Shown one piece after another: positions 12,781 to 24,716 of a stretch of DNA of 64,000 nt; position 1 is the first letter of the stretch, and every line of letters starts with the position of its first letter. This DNA is from Ehretia macrophylla (Eukaryota; Streptophyta; Magnoliopsida; Boraginales; Ehretiaceae): assembly GCA_037974665.1 (NCBI GenBank), contig CM075778.1, forward strand, positions 13,443,001-13,507,000, in the 5' to 3' direction. The position numbers and the translations under genes were made by a program. The notes below the pieces were generated by a model. That model ran no database searches and had not been told where the DNA came from. It saw nothing but the letters and a program-made list of their open reading frames with translations.

Positions 12781-13888
12781 TCATTTCTCTGATCTTGGTT
12801 CCGATTTTGTAGCATGGTCGTTAAGTACATAAGCTGAACAATACCAAACATGGAGGTGCCCCAAACTAGGTTTACAGCCTGTCCACATCTCTATTGGTAT
12901 TCTAAGTACTGATTTGGAAAGAACTAAGTTCAGAATATATGTTGATGTTTCTAATGCATATCCCCAGAATGATATGGGTAACGTGGCAAGACTCATCATG
13001 GATCTTACCATATCTAAGAGTGTTTGATTTCTTCTTTCAGCTACACCATTTTGTTGGGGTGTCCCCGGTGCAGTAAGTTGAGTCACTATCCCATGTTCTA
13101 TGAGGTACTGCCGGAACCCACCCGAGAGGTATTCGCCACCACAATCAAACTGTATGGCTTTGATATATTTTCCTAATTGCTGCTCCATTTCATACTTAAA
13201 TTGTTTGAACTTGTCAAAGGAATCTAACTTGCATCGCATTAGGAATATATATCCATATCTTGAGTAATCATCTGTAAAGGTGATAAAGTACTCATAACTT
13301 CCACGAGTTGGTGTGCTCATAGGACCACACACATCAGTGTGAACCAATTCTAGTGCTTCACCGGCACTGTCCCTTGGAAGAAAATGGGCTCTTGGTCAAC
13401 TTTCCTTTAAGACACGATTCGTACTGAGGTAACTGATCAAGATCTAGTGAGCTTAAATGCCCACCTTTAACCAACCTCTGAATCATGTTTGAGTTGATGT
13501 GCCCCAAACGTAAATGCCATAGACATACATCATTGGTTGATGAAACCTTTCTTTTATTATCATTATGCTCTACATTGTGCAGTGAAAATGTTTGAGGATA
13601 TAAATAGAAAAAGTTATTATGTAAACTATCGGAACAAATTATGCTACCATCTCTACTGATGTCCACACCAGAATGGAAAGAAACTGCATAATTGTTATTT
13701 AAAAGTTGTAAAACTGAAATTAAATTCTTTGAAAAATCCAGAACATAATAACAATTGTTCAAAACTAATATCCTAGTGATACTAAATGTAAGATAAACAT
13801 CCCCCACTACAACGGCCCATACTTTTGCTCTGGCACCAACTCTTAGAGCAAAATCTCCTTTCTCAAGCATTCGCATTGTCTGAAACAC
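12781..13888 (-). pseudogene. Copia-1 pol: GAG-pre-integrase and integrase
   Basis: On the minus strand, 13358-13888 carries the GAG-pre-integrase region (LWHLRLGHINSNMIQRLVKGG). 12781-13347 carries the integrase core: HTDVCGP, FITFTDDYSRYGYIF, IQFDCGGEYLS and PQQNGVAERRNQTLLD. The three expected acidic catalytic residues (D of TDVCGP, D of FDCGGEY, E of VAERRN) can all be seen. A stop near 13350 separates the two parts, and a further stop lies just downstream of the integrase core. Confidence 0.9.
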
Positions 13889-14799
13889 CTACAATGAGTT
13901 GCATATATGATTTGTGGCTTTAGAGTCTACGATCCAAGAATCAGTAGAATCAACCACTAAAACTGTTTCAATGTAAAAAGCTAAGGATGTACCTGTCTTA
14001 CTATTAACAAGGTACTTTGGACAGTCCTTCTTCCAGTGCCCTTTTTGTTTGCACTTGAAGCACTTTCCTTTGAGCCTATCACCTATACCCTTCTTTTTAC
14101 CAACTCCTCCACATTTTCTCCCCTTGCCCTTCTTTTTCTTGCCCTTCCACTTTTTACCTTGCGGGTTAGTGGAAGCCTGCGCAATATAGGCTTGTCCCTT
14201 GGGCTTCATGATTGCTTCTACCGCTTGAAGTTCCTTCATTAGCTCGGGGAGCATCATGTTCAACTTGCTCATATTAGAATTGAGCTTGAACTGACTGAAG
14301 GATTTTGGCAGAGCTTCTAGAATCATGTCTACCTGACATGCATCGTCAATCTGGGCCCTAAGGGTAGGACAATACTGAAGTTATCCATCATCTTGAGAAC
14401 ATGATCTCTAACGGGTGTACCTTCTACCATTTTAGCAGTCATGATCACCCTCATTGGGGCTGACCTTACTGACCGACTCCTGTCAGCGGACATCTCGGTC
14501 AATGAGGTCATGATTTAGGCTGTGGTTTGCAGTTCCTCATGCTGCGTCTAGAGTACATTGGTCATTGAGGCAAACATATAACATCTTACTACATTATTAG
14601 CCTTCACCCAACATTGTTCCGTGGCACATTACTCATCGGTGGCATTGGCCTGCAATTGCGGGCTTGGCCTGGTCAGGACAAACTTGTGCTCATCTAACTT
14701 GAGCACTATGTCCAAGTTCCTTTTCCAATCCGCAAAACTAGGCCCAATGAGCTTATTCTCTTTAAGAATAGCGGCCAATGGGCTAAAAGATCCTGACAT
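13889..14799 (-). pseudogene. Copia-1 gag and protease start
   Basis: A probable gag start is the ATG at 14797-14799 (MSGSFSPLAAILKENKLIG, then FADWKRNLDIVLKL), typical of the Copia gag N-terminus. The frame is broken by stops near 14630 and 14515. The downstream part has ILEALPKSFSQFKLN, a lysine-rich stretch and one CCHC zinc knuckle (CFKCKQKGHWKKDC, near 14020-14065). It ends in a protease-like box that reads WIVDSKATNHIC where the family has DSGATNHIC. The active-site Gly is therefore replaced by Lys. Confidence 0.88.
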
Positions 14800-16529
14800 T
14801 TCTGAATACATATACATTGTAATTATTAAAACATTCATGTATAACTGAAGTATATCATGTATAATATAAACATGGAAAAACACATATATACACATAAAAA
14901 CTTTTGCTTAAGTAGTTGACCCTTAAACTACTTTATGCAACAGTGTCTCGATTTTACCTACATGTCCTCCAGCTTTAGGATGGCCAAACTTGCAGTAAAT
15001 TTGAGTCAAAACCATGCTTTGTTTGGATTGTTATTTTGTATGGATATACACTATCCAAATAATAATTCAATCACTGTATAGTTTGGCTTCTCTAGAATAG
15101 ATTTACTTTGACTAAAAAACTATTTCTTCTAAAGTCAAATGAATTACCATTCCTTAGTTGATATTCCCTAGAATGTCTTGGACTTAAGCCTGCCGTAGAG
15201 TAATGACTTATGTCCACATCCTATAAAATGATCTTTAGTGAAGAACTCCAGCTTTAGGATGGTCGAACCCACTAATCATCTTGTCTTATGATTATCTACG
15301 TTTAGTTTGTCTACTAATATCTAAATTAATTATTACCCTTCGTAGGGAGCATACCGCATGGTAAAGCGAGGTAATATTAATTCATTAGTACAAACCGGAA
15401 CTAGAAAGCCTTGGGTTTTCTACTCCCCTCTACCACTCGAATTTTTATAATAAAAAGGGATTTTCATATATTTTTCCTTAATACTTAAAAATCAGCTTTT
15501 ATCTAAATAATCTAAGGCTAACAATATATCTTTTAGAATATAGATTTGGGATCCTTATTCCCTAGAATATTATAAGCCTTTATTTAAAACCTTTTAAGTA
15601 TACTTTAAAATATATTACCTATATGGGCTTTAGTCTCTAAAACCATAGGTAAGGCCTACTTAGGTATTTAATTTAATAATTGGGCCCTAAAAGATAAATG
15701 TTATCTTTAACCAATTTTTAATTATACCCATAATTAATTAATCCTAAGATTAATATAAATGAATCTTGTCCTAGATTAATTCTTAATTATCCATAACCTA
15801 AGTATATTACGATTTGCCTTTTTAAATCCTAATGGTGATAGAATTTCATGCATCCATAATATTTCATATATTTAACAAACATAATTAAATATAAATATTA
15901 AAGCATAGGAATAAATAATTCAATAATATTATTTAATTATACTAGCTATAATAACTAGATGTAAAACAGTTAATTAATCAAAATCAATTTGATATCTAAA
16001 TTAACAATTGCGCAAGAAAACAAATAACGCGAAAAGAAAAGAAAAATGCTAAGCTAACCATGGTCACGTTTGACCATGGTTGACTACCCCCTCTCATGCG
16101 TCCTTGGGATGCATGCGAGTGGGAGGGGGAGGTTTTACTAAAAAAAAATTTCTTTATTTTGTTTCCTTTTCTTGCTCTATTGGTAAACCTGTTTTAGGTT
16201 TCCTAATTTTACACGGACTCCTATTTGTCATAATTCAATTATCTTAATTAAAATATCTAAGATGTCCTTATTTCGCGATAAATGAATCTAACACATCTAA
16301 TTTTAATTAAATTGAATCAAACTAAGAAAAACATGTAATCAAACATCTATTATAGTTATAACTTGTTTGCTCTATAATTTTTATTTATTTCTTAACATGA
16401 ACATGCACTAAACTTCTTATTAAACAAAAATTCCAACAAACATTAAATCTTAAAAACTTCCACCAAAAGTTCTTAAATTTCATAAACTACACATGTATAG
16501 AATGCAATATTCATATTACAATGTGGTGT
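14800..16529 (-). other. Copia-1 leader between primer site and gag
   Basis: About 1.7 kb lies between the primer site and the gag ATG, with no protein similarity. It contains two copies of a phrase built on CCAGCTTTAGGATGG (near 14967 and 15249) and a short inverted repeat around CCATGGTCA near 16060-16080. A long untranslated leader fits a plant LTR element. Confidence 0.6.
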
Positions 16530-16542
16530 GGCTCTGATACTA
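16530..16542 (-). other. Copia-1 primer-binding site
   Basis: The minus strand reads AGTATCAGAGCC immediately after the end of the right LTR, one mismatch from the methionine-tRNA site TGGTATCAGAGCC. It shows that 16544-18433 is the 5' LTR. Confidence 0.82.
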
Positions 16543-16543
16543 C

Positions 16544-18433
16544 TGAAGGTGCATGCTACCTAAATATACTTTGGTATTTTAAAATTTTATAGCATATAAT
16601 TGCAGCGGACACTTGATAGTATGCTAATTTAGGATCAAACCACAAGTTCTAAGATGAAATATTGCAAGAACACTAAGAACATGTGTATAAACAATTTATT
16701 AAGAATAAATTCCAGCAAGAGATAGTTTTGTTACCTGGATTTGTTAGCTTAAGAATCTTAACGAAAAACACAAAACTTGATCACCTTCTTGCAACTTGAA
16801 GATCTACACGCCTAGAAACTTTGAAGAAACTTTTGATCTTCTCCTCTATGACCTTCTTCCTTCTCTCGGATGATGAAGAATGGTAGAATTCTTCCCTTGT
16901 TATTTCCTACAACTAAATGTGTGAGCTAGAGAGAAAGAGAGCGTTTCTTCTTCCTTTTTCTCGTGTGAGAGAGGTGCAATTGTGGAGGTGGAGGAAGAGC
17001 TCTATTTATAGATAAGGAATAGCCTTAGTAGTTAATCCAAGCTAAACTAGAATTTGGATTCTTAGCCCATAAGCCAATCCTATGCACCTTTGGACTTGCC
17101 TTGCCCAATAGTATTACAAATAAAACTACTAACTATTCCATCTTCCCTCATTTACACATGTGGACCTAGCCATGGTGGGCTAGGCGCCAATCTCAGCCCA
17201 AGTGCTTATACCATGTATTCTTTTGCTAATTAATTAATTCATAGTTTCCACATTATCCACAACTAATCCAAAATAGAAAATACTTCCAAATAGGATACTA
17301 AGTTGTAATTGGACACTTTAATTAGCAACTCTAAATACAATAAGCACCTAAGAAACTATAACATTCATCCAAAAAGAAATAGGCTAGAAGATGGACCAAA
17401 ATACATAAACAACTTGACAACTGAAAAGACCAAAATGCCCCTGTTAACCCCATAGCACATTTAGGCTTTTCAACTTGACTTAATCCACTAAAAAGTGACG
17501 GTTGTACTCCAAGATGTTTATTGCTGAATGTAGAAGCTCGTCATACTAAGTATGGCCTTTGTCTTCGACATACTAAGTTGAATGACCAAAATACCCCTCC
17601 ATGTAACACTCACAATCAAGAAAGACATTTCAAGTACTATCTCTTTCTTTGATTGCGTCTTCTCCTTGAGACATCTAAATCCTTTAAGTAACCATCCACT
17701 GAATAAGTAACACTTGATCTAGGGAGCGACCCACAAGCCAAATATCTGACATACTCCTAGAGTACATCACTGAGCTCAGATTAGGATGATCTACTGGATA
17801 ATCACAAGGAAGCGATTATTTCGTCACGCGACGACATGGATTCTCTATTGCATAAGCACGTCCTAACTATTCAAACTCATATGCCCAACACACGGAGCTA
17901 TTAACCCACAGTTGAGGTCTCACCCATAGTGCATCAAAACACATGAACCTGATTTCGTCAGTTCATCTACATATACTTAAGATTGAGAGTACTAATCACT
18001 TAGTAGCATAAGGTATTTATTGATCTTTATCTTTGATAATACCTCTTGGAGAGATCATACCTAAGTGGTCCGCTCAATGTGTGATGCACACACTAGTGAG
18101 GCTTAGTTTGAAAACCTGCCAACGACCAAGGCAGGTCACCCTTCACAAAAGACTAACTCACTATAACCAGGACTTTGATAAAACGCCCAACTCCACCAAT
18201 CGGTTATGAACTAATTCTAGAACCAAGTGTCTATGACTTAGACCTTCTGTGCTCGGACACCGTGCACCTAAGTTATCCACTATAGATCAAGGGCCTCTGT
18301 ACTTCTCAATTACACATAAATATAATAGAGAAAATATATATGAATGTAAACATTAAATATAAATAATCACAATATGTATTCATTCACTGAAATATCGTGT
18401 GCTAGTGGTCTTTTGGGCACACAAATCCCAACA
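16544..18433 (-). repeat. Copia-1 5' LTR
   Basis: This 1890-bp repeat of 1213-3108 begins TGTTGGGATTTG on the minus strand and ends CACCTTCA. Its outer (right) edge is not followed by a target duplication but by the purine tract and pol end of another copy of the same family. Confidence 0.9.
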
Positions 18434-18447
18434 GACTCCCACTTGTA

Positions 18448-18665
18448 CTAAAGATCACTACTACTACCTATCCTTAGACCCATAGACTCCACATGAATTG
18501 AGAAAACTTTCTCTATGAGCGTCTTGGTAAATGGATCTGCTAGGTTATTAGTTGAGGCAATTTTTTCTACCACTATATCTCCTCATTGTATAAGCTCTCG
18601 GATTAAATAATATTTTCTCTCTATATGTTTGCCTTTTCTGTGATTCCTTGGCTCGAGAAGTTCTT
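18448..18665 (-). pseudogene. RNase H tail of a second Copia copy
   Basis: On the minus strand this reads EPRNHRKGKHIERKYYLIREL, then a stop (CGA to TGA), then VVEKIASTNNLADPFTKTL and the same C-terminus as Copia-1, with a stop at 18448-18450. It includes the roughly 40 residues that Copia-1 has lost. It sits just outside the Copia-1 5' LTR, so it is the 3' end of a neighbouring copy that shares this LTR. It is cut off near 18665. Confidence 0.85.
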
Positions 18666-18810
18666 GGTAAAATTAGAGTTTTATAAATAGTACTGGAGCT
18701 TAGAAGCTACGTACTATAGGGGCTTATTTCCAAGAGAAACATAGGGAACCACTATAAAGAAAGCTTGCTAAATGAGAACACCACTAAGTTTGGGAGTTTG
18801 GGCAATGTGT
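18666..18810. other. Junction between Copia and Athila-type elements
   Basis: No coding similarity is seen. The Athila-type protease reading stops matching at about 18811, and the Copia RNase H reading ends at about 18665. The join looks like a deletion or rearrangement rather than a clean insertion. Confidence 0.4.
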
Positions 18811-18811
18811 G

Positions 18812-19472
18812 CTAGATTAGGATATCCTTGTCTTCCTCCATATTAAGAACTATGAAATTTGTAGGGAAAATGAACTTATCAACCTTGATGAGCACATCTT
18901 CAATTATTCCTCTTGGGTGCTTGAAAGAACGATCAGCTAACTGAAGTATTACAGTAGTGGGTCTTGCCTCACCCAATCTAAGTTTCCTGAAAATAGACAA
19001 ATGCATCAAATTAATACTAGCACCCAAATCACATAAAGCTCGCTCAAAAATAATGTTTCCAATTGCACATAGAATAGTAAAACTCCCTGGATCTTTGAGC
19101 TTTTATGGCAACTTCTTTTGCAAAATAACACTGCACTCCTCAGTAAGTACAACTGTCTTGTAGTCCCCAAGCTTCCTTTTGCTTGAAAAAATGTCTTTCA
19201 TAAACTTCACATAACTGGGCATCTGTTCAAGTGCATCTGTGAATGGTATATTAATGTGAAGTTTCTTGAGGATCTCAATAAATTTAGAGAATTGGTTGTC
19301 GAGCTTGTTCTTTTTCAGGCGTTGAGGGAACGACACTTTCAAAGGTGGTTATGGAGGAGGACTCGTCAGATCTTCAACTTTTTCTTCATCTTTCTCCTCA
19401 TTTTTCTCTTCATTTTTTTCGGTCTTTTTGGCTCTCACAGGTTCCTGTAATTTTTTACCATTTATTAAGGTG
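18812..19472 (-). pseudogene. Athila-type gag end and aspartic protease
   Basis: The minus strand carries an acidic/lysine-rich linker (near 19380-19450) and then FSKFIEILKKLHINIPFTDALEQMP, KFMKDIFSSKRKLGDYKTV and LTEECSVILQKKLP. The protease region follows (MGASINLMHLSIFRKLRLGEA, IIEDVLIKVDKFIFPTNF). At least one stop and one frame change break it. The family motif is CDLGASINLMP, so the active-site region is recognisable. Confidence 0.85.
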
Positions 19473-19477
19473 ATCGT

Positions 19478-21731
19478 TGTCACGCCCCAACACGACCCCA
19501 CTTATGATCAGTCAGGACGCGGCAAAATTTTGGCATTATAACATCTGTAATATGGACAACAGAACCATACACCGGTTCACTTCAAACACTCCATATCCAA
19601 CAATAACTCCAACAACACACAACACAACCAACAACATTTCAAAAACCAACTATCCAACATTAAAACCACAAGATACAATGCCTCCGTCTCAACAACATAC
19701 ATCAAACCATACTATACATAAGAAAAATAGATATTAAGCTAGTCTAGCAAACTATTCGTATCCAAAAGAAAGACTGCTAAATTAGCATTGTACAATCCAC
19801 AAACTTTAAAGTAAGTTATACAATACAAACTTTGAAACTTTATACAATACAACATGTTATAAATTCAAGACAACACATGAAGCACTCCAACACAGACTCA
19901 AGGATAGGACTCTGGCACATAAGACTCATCAACAGAAGGCTCATTCTCAGCTTCCTGAGGAACGTACCCTGGGTCCTGCTCAGTCACACCTGAAAGGTCA
20001 GCAAAGAGGGTGAGCTTATATATAACAAAGCTCAGCGAGGGTTCAATAGGAGATTTTGAAAACACTTTCGTGGTAACCCTTTGGAAAACACCCTAGGAAC
20101 AAGGAACACACAATAAACATCAACAACAATACTAGTATAGCATTATAAGTAACCAAGCAATAAGGATATGATACACTAGTTGATGTACCTCCATACGCCA
20201 TCACAAACTCAACCGACTTCTTATATCATCCATTGATACATTCCGGAAGTACCCAATCTAGACCCATACTCCAGGAGCATTCGCCGACCATATGAGACAG
20301 GGGATAGCATATGATAGTTGTACCAATGCAACCCGGTAAGCCCGATACCACCTGAGGTGACACAATCCTATCATGACTCATAACAGGTATCACTTAGCAC
20401 TTAATATTCCGAGAGATCAACAAAGTATGTTGTCTCTCGGCACTTCAACAATCAACAACCAACTAACAACACTTCAACAACTCAACATTTACAAAACAAC
20501 CAAGACACCTAAGTTAAATGACAAAGTAGGCTACCCAACTCAACACACACTTCAACACACATTCAAACCCGAGCCTACTTAACACCAACCCAAGTATCAA
20601 CTACACAAACAACATCAAACACTTAAAGACAATACTTAGCTAATTCAAAGAAATGTGACATTATCTTCCAAACAACATAACTTACAATCTAGCAATCAAA
20701 CAACCCCCAAACCTTCTCTTACCACCTAACCATTTAAGCAAGTACCTAAACCCCCTCGGAAACCATCCAAAAACCATCTGAAACAAGCCCATCAAATCCA
20801 AAATGACAATACACACTAGGCTAAAATTTTGGACTTCTAAACCAACATTCAAATCAACATTTTGGCATTACAACATTACCACTCAATATTTAACAAGTCT
20901 ATACAAGCAACTACAACTTAAAAACAACTACTACAACAATAATTATACAAAATAATAGCTAAATTATTAAAATAAAACATGAAAAATAAAAATACAACAT
21001 TCAACCGTTTAAATTGGCTATAATTACACTAAGTTAGACTACAACACCTAACTAACAATAATCTAAAGACAATTTAGCTAAACAACAACTATATAAGCAA
21101 TAATAAATTCTTGGCATAAACTTTAAAAATAAGATCTAGTTTTTTCCTCACCTTTGATGCAAAGAGAAGCTAGGAATAGGTAGAATGCAAGCCCAACAAG
21201 CTAAATCAACCTTGGAATGAAAAGATTTGGCCTTGAATTGAGCTTTTTCTTCAAAAATTTGCTTTGAAAACCTTGAAAATGATTTCTTCTTCTTCCAAAG
21301 GGCTCACGGTAATCTAGGTGAGATTTGGAGGTGTTTTGTGTTTTATTTTAGCTTATAATGTATGTATATTGTATATATAAGCAAAGTCAAAGAGGACAAC
21401 AAATTCAAAGTTGACAATTTTTGTTATTTTAGTTAATTTATTCTTAAATTAGCCTTTGATATGCTATCTAAATTATATTATATATTTAGTAGGACTATTT
21501 TTGGGGGCAACATTTATATATAAGAATATAATTACATACAACCAAAGTACAATGCATAATTTTGCCAAAGAAGATGAAAAGTCATATTAATTATTTTTCA
21601 AATACTTTTTAAATGCACATTTAATCAAAGATCACTTAGTAACTCACATATATACATATATAATAATTAAATTAGCATATAAATAAGTGAAAACACATAA
21701 TTTCAAATAAGAGTAAATTCGGGATCTCACA
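19478..21731 (-). repeat. Chromovirus 3' LTR
   Basis: This 2254-bp LTR begins TGTGAGATCCC on the minus strand and ends GGGGCGTGACA. Blocks near 19900-20050 closely match the LARD LTR at 5930-6060, including the phrase GTTCCTCAGGAAGCTGAG. Confidence 0.92.
20015..20022 (-). promoter_or_regulatory. Chromovirus LTR TATA-like element
   Basis: TATATAAG on the minus strand is set between GAGCTTTGT and CTCACCCTC, in the same context as in the LARD LTRs. It is about 540 bp from the LTR end. Confidence 0.5.
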
Positions 21732-21744
21732 TTCTCCCCCCGTT
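21732..21744 (-). other. Chromovirus polypurine tract
   Basis: The minus strand reads AACGGGGGGAGAA directly before TGTGAGATCCC, as expected for plus-strand priming. Confidence 0.85.
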
Positions 21745-21779
21745 AAAGAAATTTCGTCCTCGAAATTCTTACTTACTGC

Positions 21780-22180
21780 TCAGAACAAATCTGGGTATTG
21801 GTGCTGAATCTGATCTCTTCTCTCCCATGTAGCCTCTTCTATACCATGATGATTCCACAACACTTTAACCATAGGAATTTTCTTGGATCTCAACTCCCAG
21901 TCCATCTGATCAAGGATACGAATTGGTCGTTCCTCATAAGTCAGATTCTCATAAAGCTGCAACGGCTCTGGTTTTAGAATATGAGAAGGATCTGAATGAT
22001 ACTTCCTCAATGTAGATACATGGAAGACATCATGAACATTGGAGAAATTCTGCGATAAAGCCAACTGATATGCCAATTTGCCTACTTTTCCAATAATCTC
22101 AAACGGTCCTGCAAATCTCAGACTTAGTTTACCATATTTACTATGACGAGCAAAGCCCTTACAAGGAAACAATTTCAAGA
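21780..22180 (-). pseudogene. Chromovirus integrase C-terminus and chromodomain
   Basis: The minus strand reads KLSLRFAGPFEIIGKVG and LAYQLALSQNFSNVHDVFHV, then STLRKYHSDPSHIL, the GPY/F-type integrase C-terminus. The chromodomain-like end follows: YEERPIRILDQMDWELRSKK, IPMVKVLWNHHGIEEATWE and YPDLF, with a stop at 21780-21782. In chromoviruses this domain is thought to steer integration to marked heterochromatin. This segment is open for over 130 codons, though the gene upstream is broken. Confidence 0.9.
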
Positions 22181-23300
22181 AAACTCAATCCCCAACTGAG
22201 AACTCTAAATCCCGTCGACGTTTATCAGCATAACTCTTGTATCTGCTCTGAGCTCTCAAAATTCTCTAGTTGATTAACTGAACATTCTCAATCATCTCTA
22301 GAAGTTCTGGCATCATAGTTGGATCAACAACCTTCATCTCCCCTACTTCATCCCAGTACAAAGGTGATCGGCATTTACGCCCGTAAATAGTTGCATAAGG
22401 TGTCATCCCAATAATTGCTTGATAACTATTATTATAGGCAAACTCGGCTAATGGTAGATGTTTCTCCCAGCTCTTCCCGAAGTCCACACACAAGCTCTAA
22501 GCATATCTTCCAGAATCTGAATAGTTCTCTTCGATTGACCATCGGTCTGAGGATGATACGATGTGCTGAAATTCAACTTAGTACCCAAAGTTTCCTAAAG
22601 ACGCTCCCAAAATCGAGAAGTAAACTGAGGGTCTTGATCAGAGACAATACTTGCTGGAGTCCCATGCAGTTTAACAATGTTAGCCAAATAAAGATCTGTC
22701 AACTTCTCAAGTTCATCTTCCTTCCTCATCGGAATAAAATGAGTTGTCATAGTCAAACGGTCCACGATAACCCAAACCGTATCACAAAATCTCGGTGACC
22801 TAGGCAAATCCGTGACAAAGTCCATCGTAATATGTTCCCACTTCTACTCTGGTATTGCCAACGGCTGAAGTAACCCTACGGGTCGTTGATGTTCGGCTTT
22901 CACCCGTTGACAAGTCAAACATCTGGATACAAACTGGACAACCTCCCTCTTCATGTTGTTCCACTAATAATGTTGTTTCAAATCCTAGTACATCTTGTTT
23001 CCACCAGGATGAATAATGTACTTTGAATTGTGAGCTTCCTTTAGAATTCCTCTCCTCAAACCCGATTTATCGGGAACACATACCCTGTTCCGAAACTGTA
23101 GAATACTATCCTCATGTAATTTGAAGTCTGATTGATCATCCTTGACCTGATCCTTGATTTTATGAAACTTTGCATCAAGTTGTTGAGCTTCTCTATTTTG
23201 AGACAGCAATAAGGGTTGAATTTACAAATGTGCACACATCACTCCAACTTGAGTCAACTCTGGTTTCCAGTAACTAGTTTCCTCAAACATCTCCCACTAT
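22181..23300 (-). pseudogene. Chromovirus integrase core
   Basis: The minus strand shows the zinc-finger region near 22985-23060 (ILKEAHNSKYIIHPGGNKMY) and the core (MDFVTDLPRS, DTVWVIVDRLTMTTHFI, IVSDQDPQFTSRFWE). Then come [19 protein letters not shown] and FAYNNSYQAIIGMTPYATIYG. Where the family has the catalytic Glu in GQSERTIQ, this copy has Lys, a G-to-A type change that would kill the enzyme. Several stops (near 22498, 22595, 22845 and 22985) also break the frame. Confidence 0.9.
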
Positions 23301-23393
23301 TTGATTGCTAAACTTGCAATACTTGTCTTCCGGCTAAGAGCATCCGCCACAACATTCGCCTTCCCATGCAGATAATTGATAGAACAATTATAA

Positions 23394-24716
23394 TCATCTA
23401 CAAGCTCCATCCATCTCCTCTGCTGCATATTCAACTTTTTTTAGAGAGAACAAGTACTTCAGACTTTTATGATCAATGAAAATCTCAAACTTATTGCCCC
23501 ATAGATAGTGACGCCACTTTTTTAATGCAAACACAATAGCTGCCAACTCCAGATCATAAGTCAGATAGTTCACCTCATACTGTTTTAACTTTCTAAAAGC
23601 ATAGGCAATAACCCGACCATTTTGCATAAGTACACAACCCAAGCCCTCCTTGGATGCATCACTATAAATGACAAGATTATCTATTCCCTCTGGTAATGCA
23701 ACTATCAGAGTAGTAGTCAACCTCTTTTTCAACTCCTGGAACCCATTCTCACACTTCTTATCCAACATAAAGCTTGTTCTTTTCTGACTTAGCTTAGAAA
23801 GTGGCCTTACGATCTTAGAGAAGTCCTTCACGAACCTGCGGTAATAACCCGCCAAACCAAGGAAGCTGTGAACCTCCGTCACGTTCTCCAACCTTTTCCA
23901 AGACATCATCACTTCAATCTTAGTGGGGTCTACTAAGATACTGTTCTGTGTAATCACATGGCCAAGAAAAGATATATGTTGTAGCCAAAATTCACACTTA
24001 CTAAACTTTGCAAATAGCCAATGCTCCTGAAGTTTCTGTAGGACAACTCGTAGATGATGCTCATGCTCCGATTCAGTATTAGAATATACTAATATATCAT
24101 CAATGAAGATTACCACAAACTGGTCCAAGTACGGCTAAAAGACTCGATGCATAAGATCCATAAATATTGTCAGTGCATTAATTAGTCCAAAAGGCATAAC
24201 TACAAATTCGTAATGCCCATATCGAGTCTTGAAAGCAGACTTTGGAACATGCTCCCTACGGATTCGGAGCTGATAATACCCTTGCCTCAAGTCAAATTTA
24301 GAATAGACTTTAGCTCCCTATAGTTGATCAAACAACTCGTCAATTAGTGGCAAATGATACTTGTTCTTGATGGTCACCTGATTCAAACCCCGATAATCAA
24401 TATATGATCTCAAGGTACCATCTTTCTTCTTTACAAACAAAACTGGTGCTCCCCACGGTGATGAACTCTGCTGAACAAAACCTTTCTCTAATAACTCCTG
24501 CAATTGAGTTTTTAGCTCTTTAAGCTCAGCTGGTGCCATTCGATATGCTAATTTAGAAATTGGCTGAGTACCGGGAAGTACATTAATCACAAACTCAATA
24601 TCTCTCTCTGGTGGCAATCTTGGCAACTTTTCGGGAAATACATTTGGATATTCCCGAACTATCGAAACTTCCTCCAACTTTAGCTTATCATATGGCTTGT
24701 TAATCAGATAAGCTAG
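23394..24716 (-). pseudogene. Chromovirus reverse transcriptase and RNase H
   Basis: The minus strand reads [58 protein letters not shown] and [16 protein letters not shown]. The catalytic FIDDILVYS box, [15 protein letters not shown] and the RNase H phrases [17 protein letters not shown] and [17 protein letters not shown] follow. Stops in place of Gln (CAG to TAG, near 24316) and near 24133 divide it. The sequence corresponds to RT and RNase H in a single polyprotein, in Ty3 order (RT, RNase H, then integrase). Confidence 0.92.

Larger units (their letters stand above)
1213..18433 (-). mobile_element. Ty1/Copia LTR retrotransposon (Copia-1), interrupted by a nested LTR element
   Basis: Two similar ~1.9 kb direct repeats (1213-3108 and 16544-18433) flank gag, protease, integrase, RT and RNase H remnants in Copia order on the minus strand. 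Both repeats read TG...CA in that orientation. A methionine-tRNA-type primer site lies next to the right LTR and a purine tract next to the left one. Pol is split by the element at 3888-11757; without that insert the Copia would be about 9.35 kb. The LTRs differ at roughly 7-8% of positions in a ~170-base stretch compared by eye, so the insertion is old. No matching target duplication is seen: the left flank is tagta, but the right flank is the purine tract and RNase H end of another Copia copy, suggesting LTR recombination. Confidence 0.9.
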
